A stretch of DNA of 64,000 nucleotides, from NCBI GenBank assembly GCA_029783825.1, contig JAREIK010000522.1, forward strand, positions 19,684 to 83,683, in the 5' to 3' direction. The position numbers and the translations under genes were made by a program. The notes below the pieces were generated by a model. That model saw nothing but the letters and a program-made list of their open reading frames with translations. It did no database searches and had not been told where the DNA came from. Below are positions 46,346 through 60,538 of this stretch, piece by piece. This DNA comes from Sapria himalayana. Taxonomy: Eukaryota; Streptophyta; Magnoliopsida; Malpighiales; Rafflesiaceae. Every line of letters starts with the position of its first letter. The stretch's first letter is position 1.

Positions 46346-49267
46346 AAGAGATAAATAGATATATAGATAGACAGATAGATAGATATAATGATTGATAGAT
46401 AGATAAATAGATAGATAGATAAACAAAGAGATAGATAGATAGAGAGATAGATAAATAGAGAGATAGATATACTTATAGGCTAAATGACTAATGACTAATA
46501 GATATAAATATAGTTAGATAGTTAGACAGATACAATGTTTTAGAGATGAATTAACAGATTAATAGATTGATATAGAAATAGATAGATATACAGATAGATA
46601 GATATTTAGATATTTAGTTAAATAGATAGAGAGGTTGTCAAAATGATAGACAGCCAAAAACATATATAGACAAATAGAGAGATGGATAATTTGACTTACA
46701 TATAGATATACAAATAGACATATAGATAGATAGAATACTAGGCTAGATTGATGGATAGATAAATATACACATAGACAAATAGATAGATAGACAAATAGAT
46801 AGATAGATAGATATACAAATAGAAAGATGAGAGATAAAAAGATATACAAATAGATAGATATATATACAGATAGATAGATAGATAGATATATATGTATATA
46901 TATAGCATAAAATATATATAGATATATAGAAATATTGATAGACAGGTTGACTAATTGATTGATAGACAAATAGATAGATATTTATACACATATAGAGAAA
47001 GAAAGACATATAGATATAGAAAGATGGACTAATAGTCAAATAGATAGATAGATAGACATAAAGTGATATAAAAAGATAAACAAAAATCATATAGAGAGAG
47101 ATAGATATATAAATTGACAAATTAATTGTCGATAGATAGAGAAATAATAGATATACACATAAATAGATAAATAAATAGATAATAGATAGATATATATATA
47201 CATATATATAGATAAATAGATAAGAAAATAGATTGATTGATTGATAGATATATAGATAGATAGACATATAGGTAGACAAATGCACAGATATATAGATAGT
47301 AGGAAAGGTAGATAGATAGATATAAAAATAGATAGATCTATAAAAAGACAAAAAGATAGATATACATATAGATAGATATAGATATATAGATATATAGATA
47401 TATAGATATATCTACATATAGATAGATAGATAGTCACATAATAGATATATAGATAAATAAATATATAAATAGATAGATAGATAAATAGATGGATAGATAG
47501 ATAGAAAGATAGAAAGATAGAAATTAAGAAAGAAAGATAGATAGTAAAAAGATAGACAAATATAAGATTGACAGATTGATAGATAAATAGATAAGCAGAT
47601 AGATAAAAGAATGATAGATAGATAGATAGATAGAATGATTGATAGATAGATAGAATCATAGATATATAGACATAAAGATAGATAGACACATTGTTTGAAT
47701 GATAGATAGACTATATATATATATATATATATATATCTACATATAGACCAAATAAATAGATAGACAAATAGATATATTGATAAATATATAGATAAACTGA
47801 TAGATAGATAGACAAATAAATAGAGAGATAGATAGATAATTAGATAGGTAGATTTTTAGATAGAGAGATAGACAGATAGATATATATAAAATATATATAC
47901 ATATAAAAAAATAGATAGACAAATAGAAAGATAGATAGATAGATAGATAGACAGATAGATAAATAAACTAGATAAACTGATAGATTGATTGATAGGCAGA
48001 TAGACAGATAAATAGAAAGATAGAAAGACATATATACATATAGACATATAGAGAGATACGAACATAAATAGATATATAGACAGACATATAAATAGATAGA
48101 TAGATTATAAATAGACAGATAGATAGATAGATAGATAGATAGCTATAGCGATAGATATATAGATAGATAGAAAGACATCTAGATTTATAGAAACACATAT
48201 AGATAATATCTAGATTCGTAGATAGACATATATAAAATAAACACATAAACTCATAGACACATAGACACATAAATAGATAGACAACTAGATAGATACATGT
48301 CTATATAGATATAAAAATAGATAGATACACACCTATACAGATAGACAATAAACTGATAGACAGATAAGCAGATGGATATTTAAATAGTTAGATATATAGT
48401 AGATATGCATATAGATAGATAAACATATAGATAGATATATAGATAGATAGACATAAACATATAAATAGATGGACAAAAAGAGAGATATTCCAATAGACTA
48501 ATAGACTAAAAGAAAGTTTGATAGTTTGATAAATAGACAGACAGAAAGATAGTTAGTTAGTTAGACATTATACAATTTTATAGATAGACAGATATAAATA
48601 TATATAAATAGAAAGATAGATAGATAGATTGATTGAGAATAAATAGATAGATTGAAAAATATATAGATATATAGATAGATAGATATATAGTTAGTTAGAT
48701 AGATATATAGATAGAGAGAGATAGAATATATATATATATAGATAAATAGATAGATAGATATTGTTAATAGATATACAATATATATGCATAGACAAATAGA
48801 TAGTTAGATATATATATATGTATGTATGTATATATATAGATCGATAGATAGATAGCCAGTTATATAGAATAGCATATAGACACATAGATAGATTGATTGA
48901 TAAATACATAGATAGATAGAAAGATAGATATGCATATAGATAGAAAATATAAAGAGATTGTTAGATATCCAAAATGACATATAGATAAATAGATAGCTAA
49001 ATATATATGTAAATAGACAGGTAGATATATAGACAAATCAAATGATAGACAACTAGATAGATAGATAGATAGATAGATAGAGTAGATAGATAGACACATA
49101 GATAGATATACATATAGACAAATAGATAAAATATAGAAAGAAAGAAAGATAGTAAGTCTAGACAGATAGATACAATAAATAGACAGATAGATACATAGAT
49201 AAATTGATAGAAAGGTAGATTGAAATGCAGATAGGTAGATGGGGAGGATAGAGAGATAGACAAATAT

Positions 49268-49305
<38 letters not shown>

Positions 49306-50073
49306 TATATATATATATATTAAAGACAAAAACTACAAATAATTGATAAATAGAAATAAAGATAGACATATAGATAGTTGGATTGATTGACTAATAATTA
49401 TATAGATAATCAAATAGATAGATAGATATATACAAATAAATATATAGATAGATAAGTTGATAGAAAGATAGGTAGTTATTCATATAGATATAAGATTGAT
49501 GCATAGAGAGATAGATAGATAATATATTAGGCAGATATATAGATAAGTTGAAAGATAGATAGATAGATATACAAGTAGATAGATTGATAAATAGAAAATT
49601 AGACTAATATACTGATAGGACTAATAGAAAAAAAATTAGTTAGAAAATCACATAGATATATAGAATGATATAGAAATATACTAAGAAACATATTTACAAA
49701 TTAACAGATAGACATATAGATAGATTATATAGATAGATAGATAGATAGGACATATAGATATATAGATAGATAGATAGTTATATAGTTTCCTTAGATAAAT
49801 AGTTAGATAGATAAACAAATAGAAATATAAATAGTTAGATTAGTTACATATTTAGATTGAGAGACATATAGGCATTTAAATAAATAAACAATAAATAGAT
49901 GGACATATAGATAGATAGGAAATATACATATAAATAGATAGAATAAACTAATAGAAATATAGATAGATAAAACAAAATTAGAAAAACTAATAGACTAATA
50001 GATATCTAAATAGATAGTTTGATAGATAGAAAATAGATAAATAGATAGGTAGATATACATATAGACTAATAGA

Positions 50074-50111
<38 letters not shown>

Positions 50112-51090
50112 TAAAAAGATAGATAGATAGATAAATTGATAGATAGACTCATAGACACATAAACAAATTGATAGATAAACAGATTAATAGATATACAAGT
50201 AGAAAGAGAGACAATAGACAGACAGATAGATAGATAGACACATAGACACATAGATAGATGAACAAATAGATCGATAGAAAGATAGATATATAGATAGATA
50301 AATTGATAAATTAATAGATAGATAGACAGATAGATAGATAGATAGATAGAGATACAAATAGATAGATAGATAAATATATATAATGATAGAAAGATAGATA
50401 GAATGACAAATAGATAAAATGATAGATAGACACATTGAGAGACTAATATATAGATAGATAGTTAGTGATATCGAATGATATACTAATAAACAAAAAGATA
50501 AATAGATAGATAAAGATATAGAAAGATAGTGACATAGATATAAAGATATATAGAAAGTTAAATAGATTTATAGATAAATAGATCGATAAAAAGTGAGATA
50601 AATATATATACACATAGATAGATAGATATATAGATAGAGAGATAGATAAATAGATAAATACATATGTAGATAGGTAGATTGATAGATACCCAAATATATA
50701 GATAGCCAAATAGATAGGTAGATAGATACATTATAAAATATATCACTATATATATAGATATGCTGAAAGATTGATAGTTAGATAAAATGATAGACACAGA
50801 TAGATAGATAGCTCTATAGACACATATGCAGAAAGATAGAAAGATATATCAAGTTACAGATATGCAAATAAATTAGTATATAGATTTACAAATAAATAGA
50901 TAGAAAGATAGGCATATATGTAGAAAGATAGATAGATATATACATATTGAATGATAGATATATAGACAAATAGACTGATAGTCAGATATAATGATTGAAG
51001 AAAAAGATAGATATATAGATAGATAGCTAGATATACAGATAGGCAGATAGACAAATAGCTAGATAGATAGATAGACACATAGATATATAT

Positions 51091-51126
<36 letters not shown>

Positions 51127-53601
51127 AACAGATAGATAGATAGTCAATTTAACATAAAAATAGATAAGCATATCGGTAGATAGAGAGATATAATTAGATA
51201 GATAGATAGATAAATAAATACATAGTTAGATCGACAGATAGAAAGATAGACATATAGATTGATATATAGATAGATAGTCAAATAAATAAATAGAGAGAAG
51301 ATAGTCAGATAGACATAAATTGATTGACAGATTGATAAATAAGTAGATAGGTAGATTAAAAATATGTGCATATATAGATATATAGTTAGATAGGTATTTA
51401 CATAGATAGATTGATAAATAGATTGATAGATAATTATAAAGATTGATTGATAGATAAGTAGATAGATTTATATATTAAAGCTATAGAAAGATAGACATAT
51501 ATATAGAAAGAAAGAAAGATTGATAGATAGATAGATAGACATATAGATATATAGATAGCTAGAAAGATATACAAATAATATATGGATAGGTATATAGGCA
51601 ATAAATAGATCGATAGATATATAAAAAGATAGATAAATCGATATATAGATAGATAGATAGTCAGATAGATAGATAGGTATATAGATAGATAGTCAGCTAG
51701 ATACATAAAACATAGAAAGATAGAAAAATAGATAGATAGATATATAGATAGATATATAAATAATAGATAGACAAATAGACAAATAGATTGATAGACTAAG
51801 ATGTAGTTAGATAGTTTGGTAAATAGAAAGATAGATTGATAGATTGATGAGTGAAAGACAATTAGATAGTTAGACAATTTGATAGATAAAGTGATAAATA
51901 GATATACATATATATCGATTGACATGTAGATAGATAGATAGATAGAAAAATAGTTAGATATATAGATAGATAGACAGAAAGATATATAGATATAAAGATA
52001 CATAGATAGATATTTACATCGATATATAAACAAATATATAGATAGACAGATAGACAACTTGATAGAAAGGTAGATAGATAGATAAATATATAGACAAATA
52101 GAAAGATATATAGTTAGATAAATATATAAATAGATAAATAGATAGATAGTTAATTAGATTGATAGAAAGATTGAAAGAAAGAAAGATTAATAAATTCACA
52201 AATTGAAAGAAAGAAAGTTAGATTTATAGATAGATATATAGATAGATAGATATATAGACCTATCGACCAAAAGATAGATAGATAGATCGACACAGAAAGA
52301 TATTTAGAAAAAATGATTAATATACATATAGATAGATAGATGACCATATAAATAGATGGAATGATACAAAGATTTATAGACTAATAGACTAATAGATAGA
52401 TAGAGAGATAGATACAAAATAGATAGAAAGATTGAAAGTTTCATAGATTGATAGAGAAATAAATAGACAAATATATAGATAAATAGATTGATAGATTGAT
52501 ATTCGAATATATAGTTAGGTAGATAGATAGAAAGACATATATATAGATACAAAAATAGATAGATATATAGATATACATATTGACAAATAGATATATACTC
52601 TTTTAAATAGTTATGTAGATACATAGATAGTTACTTGGATAGTAAGTGGATTATATAGAAAAAAGATATTTAAATAGATAGAATAATATATTGAAAGATA
52701 TATAAATAGATTTATAGATCCATATAAATAGTTTGACCGAAATATTTAGATACATATTTAGATACATATATAGTTTGACCCAAATAGATAGTTAGGCAAA
52801 TATCTAGATAGACAGATAGATTGATATATAGACAAATTTATGGAATGATAAAAAGACTTATAGACTGATAGACTAATAGATAGATAGAAAGATTGGCAGA
52901 TAGATCGATAGATACATTGATAGATTTATAGATAAACGGATAGAAATATATATATAAATAGATAGATATATAGACAGCTAGCTAGACAAAAAGATAGATA
53001 GATATATAGATAGATAGATAGACAGATAGATAGATAGATAAACATAGTAAGATAAATAATTAGATAGATAGATAGTTAAATAGTTAGACACATACTTTAA
53101 TTGATTAATAGACATATATATTGGTTAACTCGTATGATATAGACAAATAGAAAGATAGATTGATTGACAAATTAATAGATTGAAATATAAATAGATAAAT
53201 AGAAAGATAGACATATAGACATAATGATTGGTAGACAAATAGACAGATAATAAAATATAAGATAGACAAATATATATTTAGACAATTAGATAGATAGGCA
53301 TACAAATAGATAGATATACAGAGAGATGGATAAACACATATATTTATAGACTGATAGACTATTATAAAAATATTGAGATAGATAGATAGATAGAAGATAG
53401 ATTAATAGATTGACAAATTGATAGATAAACAAATAGATAGATAGTTAGATAAATAAGTAGAAAAATAGATAGATAGATAGACAGATATAGATAGATAGAC
53501 ATACAGATCGATAGATAGATAAATATATAGATGTATAGTCATATAGATATTGTTATACATATAGATAGATAGTTAGATAGATAGAAAAATAGATAGATAG
53601 A

Positions 53602-53635
<34 letters not shown>

Positions 53636-55085
53636 GACATTTAGACAAATAGATAGATAGAAAGATATATAGAAGACAAAGACATGGATATACATATATA
53701 TGGATTGATAGATAGTTAGATAGATAGATTGAAATATAGGTAGATAGACATAAAAACAAATAGACAGATAAACAATTAGACATATAGATAGATAAATAGA
53801 TATATAGATACATAGACACATAGAGTTATAGAGATAGAAAGATTGATAGATAGACAAATTGATAGATAGAAAGATTGACAGATAGACAAATTGATAGATT
53901 GAAAGATTGACAGATAGATAAATATATATGAGAAAGAAAGATAGATAGATATATTGACAAATATAATTTAATAGTTAGATAGATAGATAGATAGATAGAT
54001 AGAGATAGATATAAGAGATAGATAGACAGATAGATAGATAGACATATAGACAAATAGATAGATCAGACAGATAAACAAATAGATAGAATGATAGTAAAAT
54101 AGTTAGACAAATACATAGATAGATAGACATATTGACATATAGATAGATAAATAGATAGACATATAGACAGTACAAAAATTGGTAGATAGATAGATATATA
54201 TAGACAAATAGGTAGATAGACAGATAGACAGATAGATATATGGGAAAATAGGAACATAGATAGATAAAAAGATCAGTAGATAAATAGAAAGATAAAAAGA
54301 TACACAAAATGACATATAGACAGATAACCAAATAACTATATATAAGACATATATATAAAAACAAATAGGGAAATAGACAGATATATTAATTAAGAAATTG
54401 ATATATTTATAGATAGATAGATAGATTGAAAAAATGATAGATATATAGATAGACAGATAGACATAAAGATACATAGTTAAATAGATAGACAGATAAATAG
54501 AAAGATAGATAGCCTATTAGGTAGATAGAAAGATAGAGAGATAGATAGATAGATATAATATAGATAGGTAGATATATAGATTACTATTGAAAAAGAAAAT
54601 AGACAAATAAAAGATCGAGATATAAAAATATAGATATATAGTCTAATTTAAAGATAAATAAATATTCAGATAGATAGATTGATATATTGAGAGAAATACA
54701 TTTAGATATATAGATAGATATACACATTAGTAGAAGGAAATAGACAGGTAGACATATTATTAGAAAAATAGACTGATAGATAGATAGCTAAATAGTTAGA
54801 TATATATATATATATACATATAGACAAATAGATAGATAAAAAGATAGATAGATAGTTAGATTGATTGATAGAGACATAGATAAAAACATAGATAGATATA
54901 TAGATATATAAATAGATAAATAAACACATAGATTGTTAGAAAAGTAGACAGATTGATAAATTGATTGATACATAGATAGATAGAAAAAAAATTAGATAGT
55001 TTGAATGATTGACAGTTGGATAGATAGATAGATAGAAAATTGATAGTTAGATCATTACATAGATAGATAGTTATATTGACATATA

Positions 55086-56583
55086 TGTTAGTAATAGTGA
55101 TTTAGGTCTATTGTATGGATATGGTATTTTGGCTATTTGTGAGAATTAATTATTGTGATTATTTACGTATTTATTATATATAATATCATTGAATTATATT
55201 ATTAATTTTTCTAAATGTCTCTATTTGGTTATTGTTATGGGAATAGAAATGAAATAAGATTAGTATAAAGTTTTATTGACGTTCATGTGATGAATATGTG
55301 TATGAGATACAAATCAAATTTATATCTATTTATTGAAAACAAATATTGGACATACTTGTTTTGAGATTAATACATGGATCAAAGTCATAAGTTAATCTCT
55401 AATAGTTATGTTTTTAAATCCTCTGACCTCATATCGCTATAGTTCTCAACATAAAGAATATTGTGTTTTAATATAATCAAATATTGTCTTTAATCAGATT
55501 ACTATAAACGTTATACTTGAACATAATAAAAAAATGTAGTGAGATATGAATGATTATGATGGAATTTATCCCTCTTATTATAAGAAAGATATCTCTGGGT
55601 CCCCTCGATAATTAAGACTGAGAAATGCTTGCCCGTATCAACTGAATTGATGGGATCAATATCATTTGTTTAGCCATTCTAATTAGGTTTCAAGTAATCA
55701 AAGAAAGAATGATATAAGGTTGACTTTGTTCATGCCTTATATTCTATCAAGATACCCTGAGACAAAAGGAATATGTCATTAGCTATATTAAGATTGTCTC
55801 GGATCATGAGCTTTTCATTTAACTTGAGTCTTCATAATGTTTTGCTAGAGGCCACTTATGAATTATAGGATCAAAATGTGATTTAGGCCTATGGGTAATG
55901 TTAATTGAAGCTATAGGGTCGTATATTAGGAACGAATAAAAATAGTTATGGTTTTTCACTTTCTGTAGTAATTTTAAATGATGAGATTATTTTAAATCAC
56001 AAATAACAATTAGTTATAATTTAAATTTGAATTTAATTTTGAGAAAGTTTAAATTCATGATTTAAATAAATAATTAATTTTGTTACATAGAACTTGAGTT
56101 TTAATAAATAAATTAATTTAAAAGTAATTTTTAAGGATTTGATTTTAAATTGTTATTATTTAAAAGTGTTTTTAATCTATAATTAATTTTATTTATGACT
56201 AAAACCTTAGCAAACTTGTATATATATATGTGAGATATATTTTATGCAAGCAGTCATCTTATATAAAAGAGAGAGAAACCCTTTCATTTTGAGAAGATGA
56301 AGCTGAACTAGCATTCAACAAGATCGTTCATTATTTGTTTGAGTGTAGATGCTTATAAAGGGTGGTCATTTTTCCTAAAGGCATTACCTTTGAAGATCCG
56401 AATAAACAACGATGCACACTTTGAAAGCTTGATGAATCGATCTACAATAGGTATGTTTCATTTACCCTTCCTTCATGTTTATATGAATCACATGTTATCT
56501 TTGGTGGGTTAAGAAATAAAAATTATGGATTCTACTACATTTATGTTCCAATTAGATTGGATATTCTCCCCGAAACCCCAACA
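55086..56583 (+). repeat. Probable 5' LTR (TG...CA)
   Basis: It starts TGTTAG and ends CCCCAACA, the usual 5'-TG...CA-3' LTR borders. A TATA box (CTTATATAAAAGAGAGAG, about 56,258) lies ~320 bases from the 3' border, with the transcript start expected shortly after it. The length is ~1.5 kb. Its end is immediately followed by a primer-binding site, which fixes the 3' border. Confidence 0.7.
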
Positions 56584-56584
56584 G

Positions 56585-56599
56585 TGGTATCATAGGAAC
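56585..56599 (+). promoter_or_regulatory. Primer-binding site complementary to initiator Met-tRNA
   Basis: TGGTATCATAGGAAC follows the LTR end after one base. Plant Copia elements use TGGTATCAGAGC (initiator Met-tRNA 3' end). The first eight bases are identical and the rest has drifted. Confidence 0.75.
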
Positions 56600-58262
56600 T
56601 TGTGTTTTCATAAAAACTAATAATGCCACATTTTATTTTATGTATGTGATGTATATAATTCTAACATGATTTGTAATTTTGAATATATGTGATATTATGG
56701 TTTGTGTGATCAACATAGTTAATAGGTTTTTTTAGGGTATTTATTGATTGAATCTGAAAACTAAAAGAATTCATTAGTATGATTGAGAATTCAAATTGGA
56801 TATTGCCATTAAAGTGTTTAAAAGCATTATTTATGATTCTAGCTTTGTCTTAATCAGATTAATACATGGACTAAATTCATATATTAATTTTGATTTATCA
56901 GTGATTGTTTATGGGGGTGACAAAATATGCCCAATGTGTAATGAGATTATAGATTATGTTGTTTTAATGTTATTTTGATGGATTTCGACTTATTTTAAAT
57001 TTATTGATAAGACTAATAAAAAATTTATTGATTAGATTAATAATAATTTATTGATAAGATTAATGAAAATTTTTGATGAGATTTATAAAAATTTATTGAT
57101 AAGATAAATGAAAATATATTGATGAGATTAATATAATTTATTGATATGATCAATGAACATTTACTGATGATATCAATGAAAATTTATTGATGAGATCAAT
57201 GAAAATTTATTGATGAGATCAATGAAAATTTATTACTAAAATCAATGGAAATTTAATTTTTTTTCCTAGGGTACTCCCTCTACCCCGTGAGGGCGGACCC
57301 CCTTGACCCCAGCTATCCAGCTAGCAGAACCACCATAACAACTCTACATAACCTTATAAATTTAATTGTTTTTAAATACACTATTATAATAATTTATTTC
57401 TTTTAATGCAACTTATTTATGCAATCTGATAATATTATATATTTTGCATGTTAAATTGCATCACATGTGCAAAATATGGCCTTTTTTAACCAAAGTGTTT
57501 GGTAGAGTATTATTTTTTTTTCTCAAGTGTTGTAATTATTAAATATGGCTTGCATGCCATTTTTGTTTTATTGTAATTTTTTAATTGTTGTAATAAAACA
57601 AGAGAAAACAATGCAAGCCATTTGAAGTCATGGAATCCAATCATGATGATGGAGGAGCTTGGTGTATATGTGCAAGTTCATGGTCAAATCAACTTGATGG
57701 AGCTGCTTATTACTACTTAGGATTAATAACTATTGATCTTCATATTTGCTGTGGAGATCTATCTAGGTTAAGGACATACTGTGACATGTTATTATATTGC
57801 ATGTATGAGATGCTTTGTATAATGTTACATGAGTAGTTGATACAAGATATATGATAAGATCTATTAATTTAAATTAAAATCAATCAAGATACCTCACATA
57901 AAGTTTAAAGTTAACATGTAATCTATATTAAACACTTGTCAAACCTTTTATCACCTTAATGTGGATTCTAGCAAAGTAGAAGTAATAAGGTGACATTAGT
58001 AAGTCAAAATTACTAATGGTAATACCCATATGATTTAAATGGTTTAACTTTATTACGTTATTAAAATTATTTTTGTCTTAATGGCATTAGATGGGATTAA
58101 AACATGAATAGACTTATGATGTCAAAATCACATAAATATCCAAGAATTGAGTTAGATGTAATTGGTAAGAGTTACCAACCTAAATAACATAATTTTAAGT
58201 GGCATGCCAAAAATTACTTAAAGTTGAGGTAAAATATGAATCTTAGCTCACTGGATATACAA
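56600..58262 (+). other. Internal region of the LTR element without coding capacity
   Basis: AT-rich sequence with a 23 bp tandem repeat (56,998-57,255), a short GC-rich island (about 57,268-57,340, with CCCCGTGAGGGCGGACCCCC) and a 68-codon open frame at 57,630-57,836 that matches nothing I know. No retroviral protein motif is visible. Confidence 0.5.
56998..57255 (+). repeat. ~23 bp tandem repeat
   Basis: About eleven imperfect copies of GAAAATTTATTGATGAGATC plus AAT. The later copies are the most uniform and the earlier ones are diverged. Confidence 0.85.
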
Positions 58263-58966
58263 TTAGAGAGATGGGCAAATGAGACAGACAGATAGATAGA
58301 CACATAGACACATAGACTAATAGAAAGTTAAACTAAAAACAAATAGACACATAAACACAAAGGTTGATAGACTGATAGACTAAAAGACATAAATAGATAG
58401 AAAGAAAGAAAGATAGATAGATAAATACAGAGACAATAGATAGATAAATAGACAAATAGAATGATAGACATATAGATAGATAGAAATATAGATAGATAGA
58501 TAGATAGATACATAGATAGATAGATATATAGATAGATAAACAGATATATACACATATATATATAGGCAGAGAGGTAGATAGGTAGATAGAATGACAAATA
58601 AATAAATAGATTGATTGATTGACAGATAGAAAGATAGATTAGCATATGGGTAGATAATATATAGACATATACATAAATAAAAAATACATAGATAGATAGA
58701 TAGATAAACAGATAGATAGATATACAGATTAGATCGATATAAATATAAGTAGATATATAGTATTAACAAATATATAAATAGATAGATAGAATATAAAAAA
58801 ATATATATAGGTAGATATAAAAAAAATATAGAAAGATAATTAGATAGATTGATAGACAGATAGATAAATAGATAGATAGACAGATAGACATACAGAAAGA
58901 TAGACCCATAACATATAGACACATAGATCCAAAGACACAACACACACACACACAGCACACACCACA

Positions 58967-58997
<31 letters not shown>

Positions 58998-60501
58998 CAA
59001 CATATATATATATAGATATATATATATATATATATAGTATATATAAACATATACACATATAGACACAAATGACACATAGAAAAATAGACAAATAGACAAA
59101 TAAATAGTTAATAGAAATAAAGATAGAAAGATAGATAGATAGATATAAAGACAAATATTTAAAAGAGTAATAGAGAATTAGATAGTTTTGATACATAGAT
59201 CATTTAGACAATCATATATATATATTATTAGACAGTTAGATAATTAGATGGATAGACAAATAGATAGATAGATAAACATATAGATAGATTCACAGATTGA
59301 TAGATTAATAATTTGAGAGATTGAGAGATAGAAAAATAGATAGAACACATATATATAGATAGATAGATAATAGACAGAGAGAAGATAATAGATAGACAGA
59401 CTGGGTGATGATTGATTGACTAGGTAGTCATTTTAAACAATAGACACATAGATATAGGTAAATATCAAAATGATAATCAGAAGATAGGACATATAGACAG
59501 AAAGATCGAAGACATATAGATAGATAATAATAGATATTTATATAGATAGATTATAGATGGATATATTTATATGTAGATTGATAGATAGATGATAAACAAA
59601 AAGGACACCTAGACAGTTAGATCGATAGATAGATAGATAGATATGATAGATAGCTAAATAGACACATAGAAATATAACACAAATAGAATGATAGACAGCT
59701 AGACTAGTTATCAGATGACATAGAGATAGATAAAAAATAAACTGATTGAGAGATAAATAGATAGACATATATATATATATATTGATATACATTAGATAGA
59801 TAAATAGATAGACATATAAATAGATAGATAGATAAACACATAGACACATAGACTAAAAGACTAATAGAGAAAATAATTGATAGACACTTAGATTGATAGA
59901 CTGATATACTAAAAAATAGATAAAGAGATAGAGAGATATATAGATAGATAGATAGATAGAATGAGAGCTCGATAGAAAGATTGATAGACTAATAGATAGA
60001 TAGATAGATATATTATTATATAGATAGACAGATAGACAGATACACTTATTGATAGATAAATAGATAGAAAGATGGACAAATAGGTAGATATGATAGATAT
60101 AAAGATAGTTCAACACATAGATAAATAGATAAACAAATAGTCAGATAGATAGTTAGATAGATAGATAGATAGACTATTAGAAAAATAAACATATAGATAA
60201 ATCAATAAACAAATAGAGAGATAGACATTTTTATAGCTAAAAAGATAGTTAGATTGATTGAATGATATATAAATAGATAGACAAATAAGAGAATGATAGA
60301 TACATAGATAGATAGATTAAGAGATAGACAGATAGATATATAAATTAAGAGATATAGAATGACTAATAGACAAATAGACAAATTGATAGATAGAGAGATA
60401 TACTAATGGACATATATATAGGTAGAAAGATATATAGTTAGATAGATAGATAGACAGATTGATAGAAAGATATATAGATAGATAGATAGACAGATAGATG
60501 G

Positions 60502-60538
<37 letters not shown>

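Larger units (their letters stand above)
42293..55085 (-). repeat. GATA/GACA array IV (12.8 kb)
   Basis: Imperfect GATA tetranucleotides on the plus strand, opposite in orientation to arrays I and II, with abundant GACA and AATA variants. Inside are (TA)n runs (near 42,293-42,315, 42,707-42,729, 47,709-47,733 and 50,080-50,109), a GT run at 51,090-51,113 and a GT-AT run at 53,603-53,634. Larger units are also duplicated: an ~0.8 kb tandem pair at 43,960-45,580 and a ~75 bp pair at 46,198-46,345. All long minus-strand frames are Ser-Ile-Tyr-Leu repeat products. Confidence 0.97.
55086..58262 (+). mobile_element. Copia-like LTR retrotransposon remnant inside the GATA array
   Basis: An LTR-like segment is followed by a primer-binding site and about 1.7 kb of non-coding internal sequence. 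GATA array lies on both sides in the same orientation, so the element inserted into the array. I find no gag, protease, integrase or reverse transcriptase motif and no second LTR. The remnant is therefore an LTR plus leader with the remainder deleted, or a non-autonomous derivative. The right border (about 58,262) is placed where GATA sequence resumes. Confidence 0.65.

Noticed and set aside
57630..57836. A 68-codon frame in the LTR element internal region, considered as gag.
   Set aside because: No zinc knuckle or capsid motif is visible, and it is isolated between non-coding stretches.
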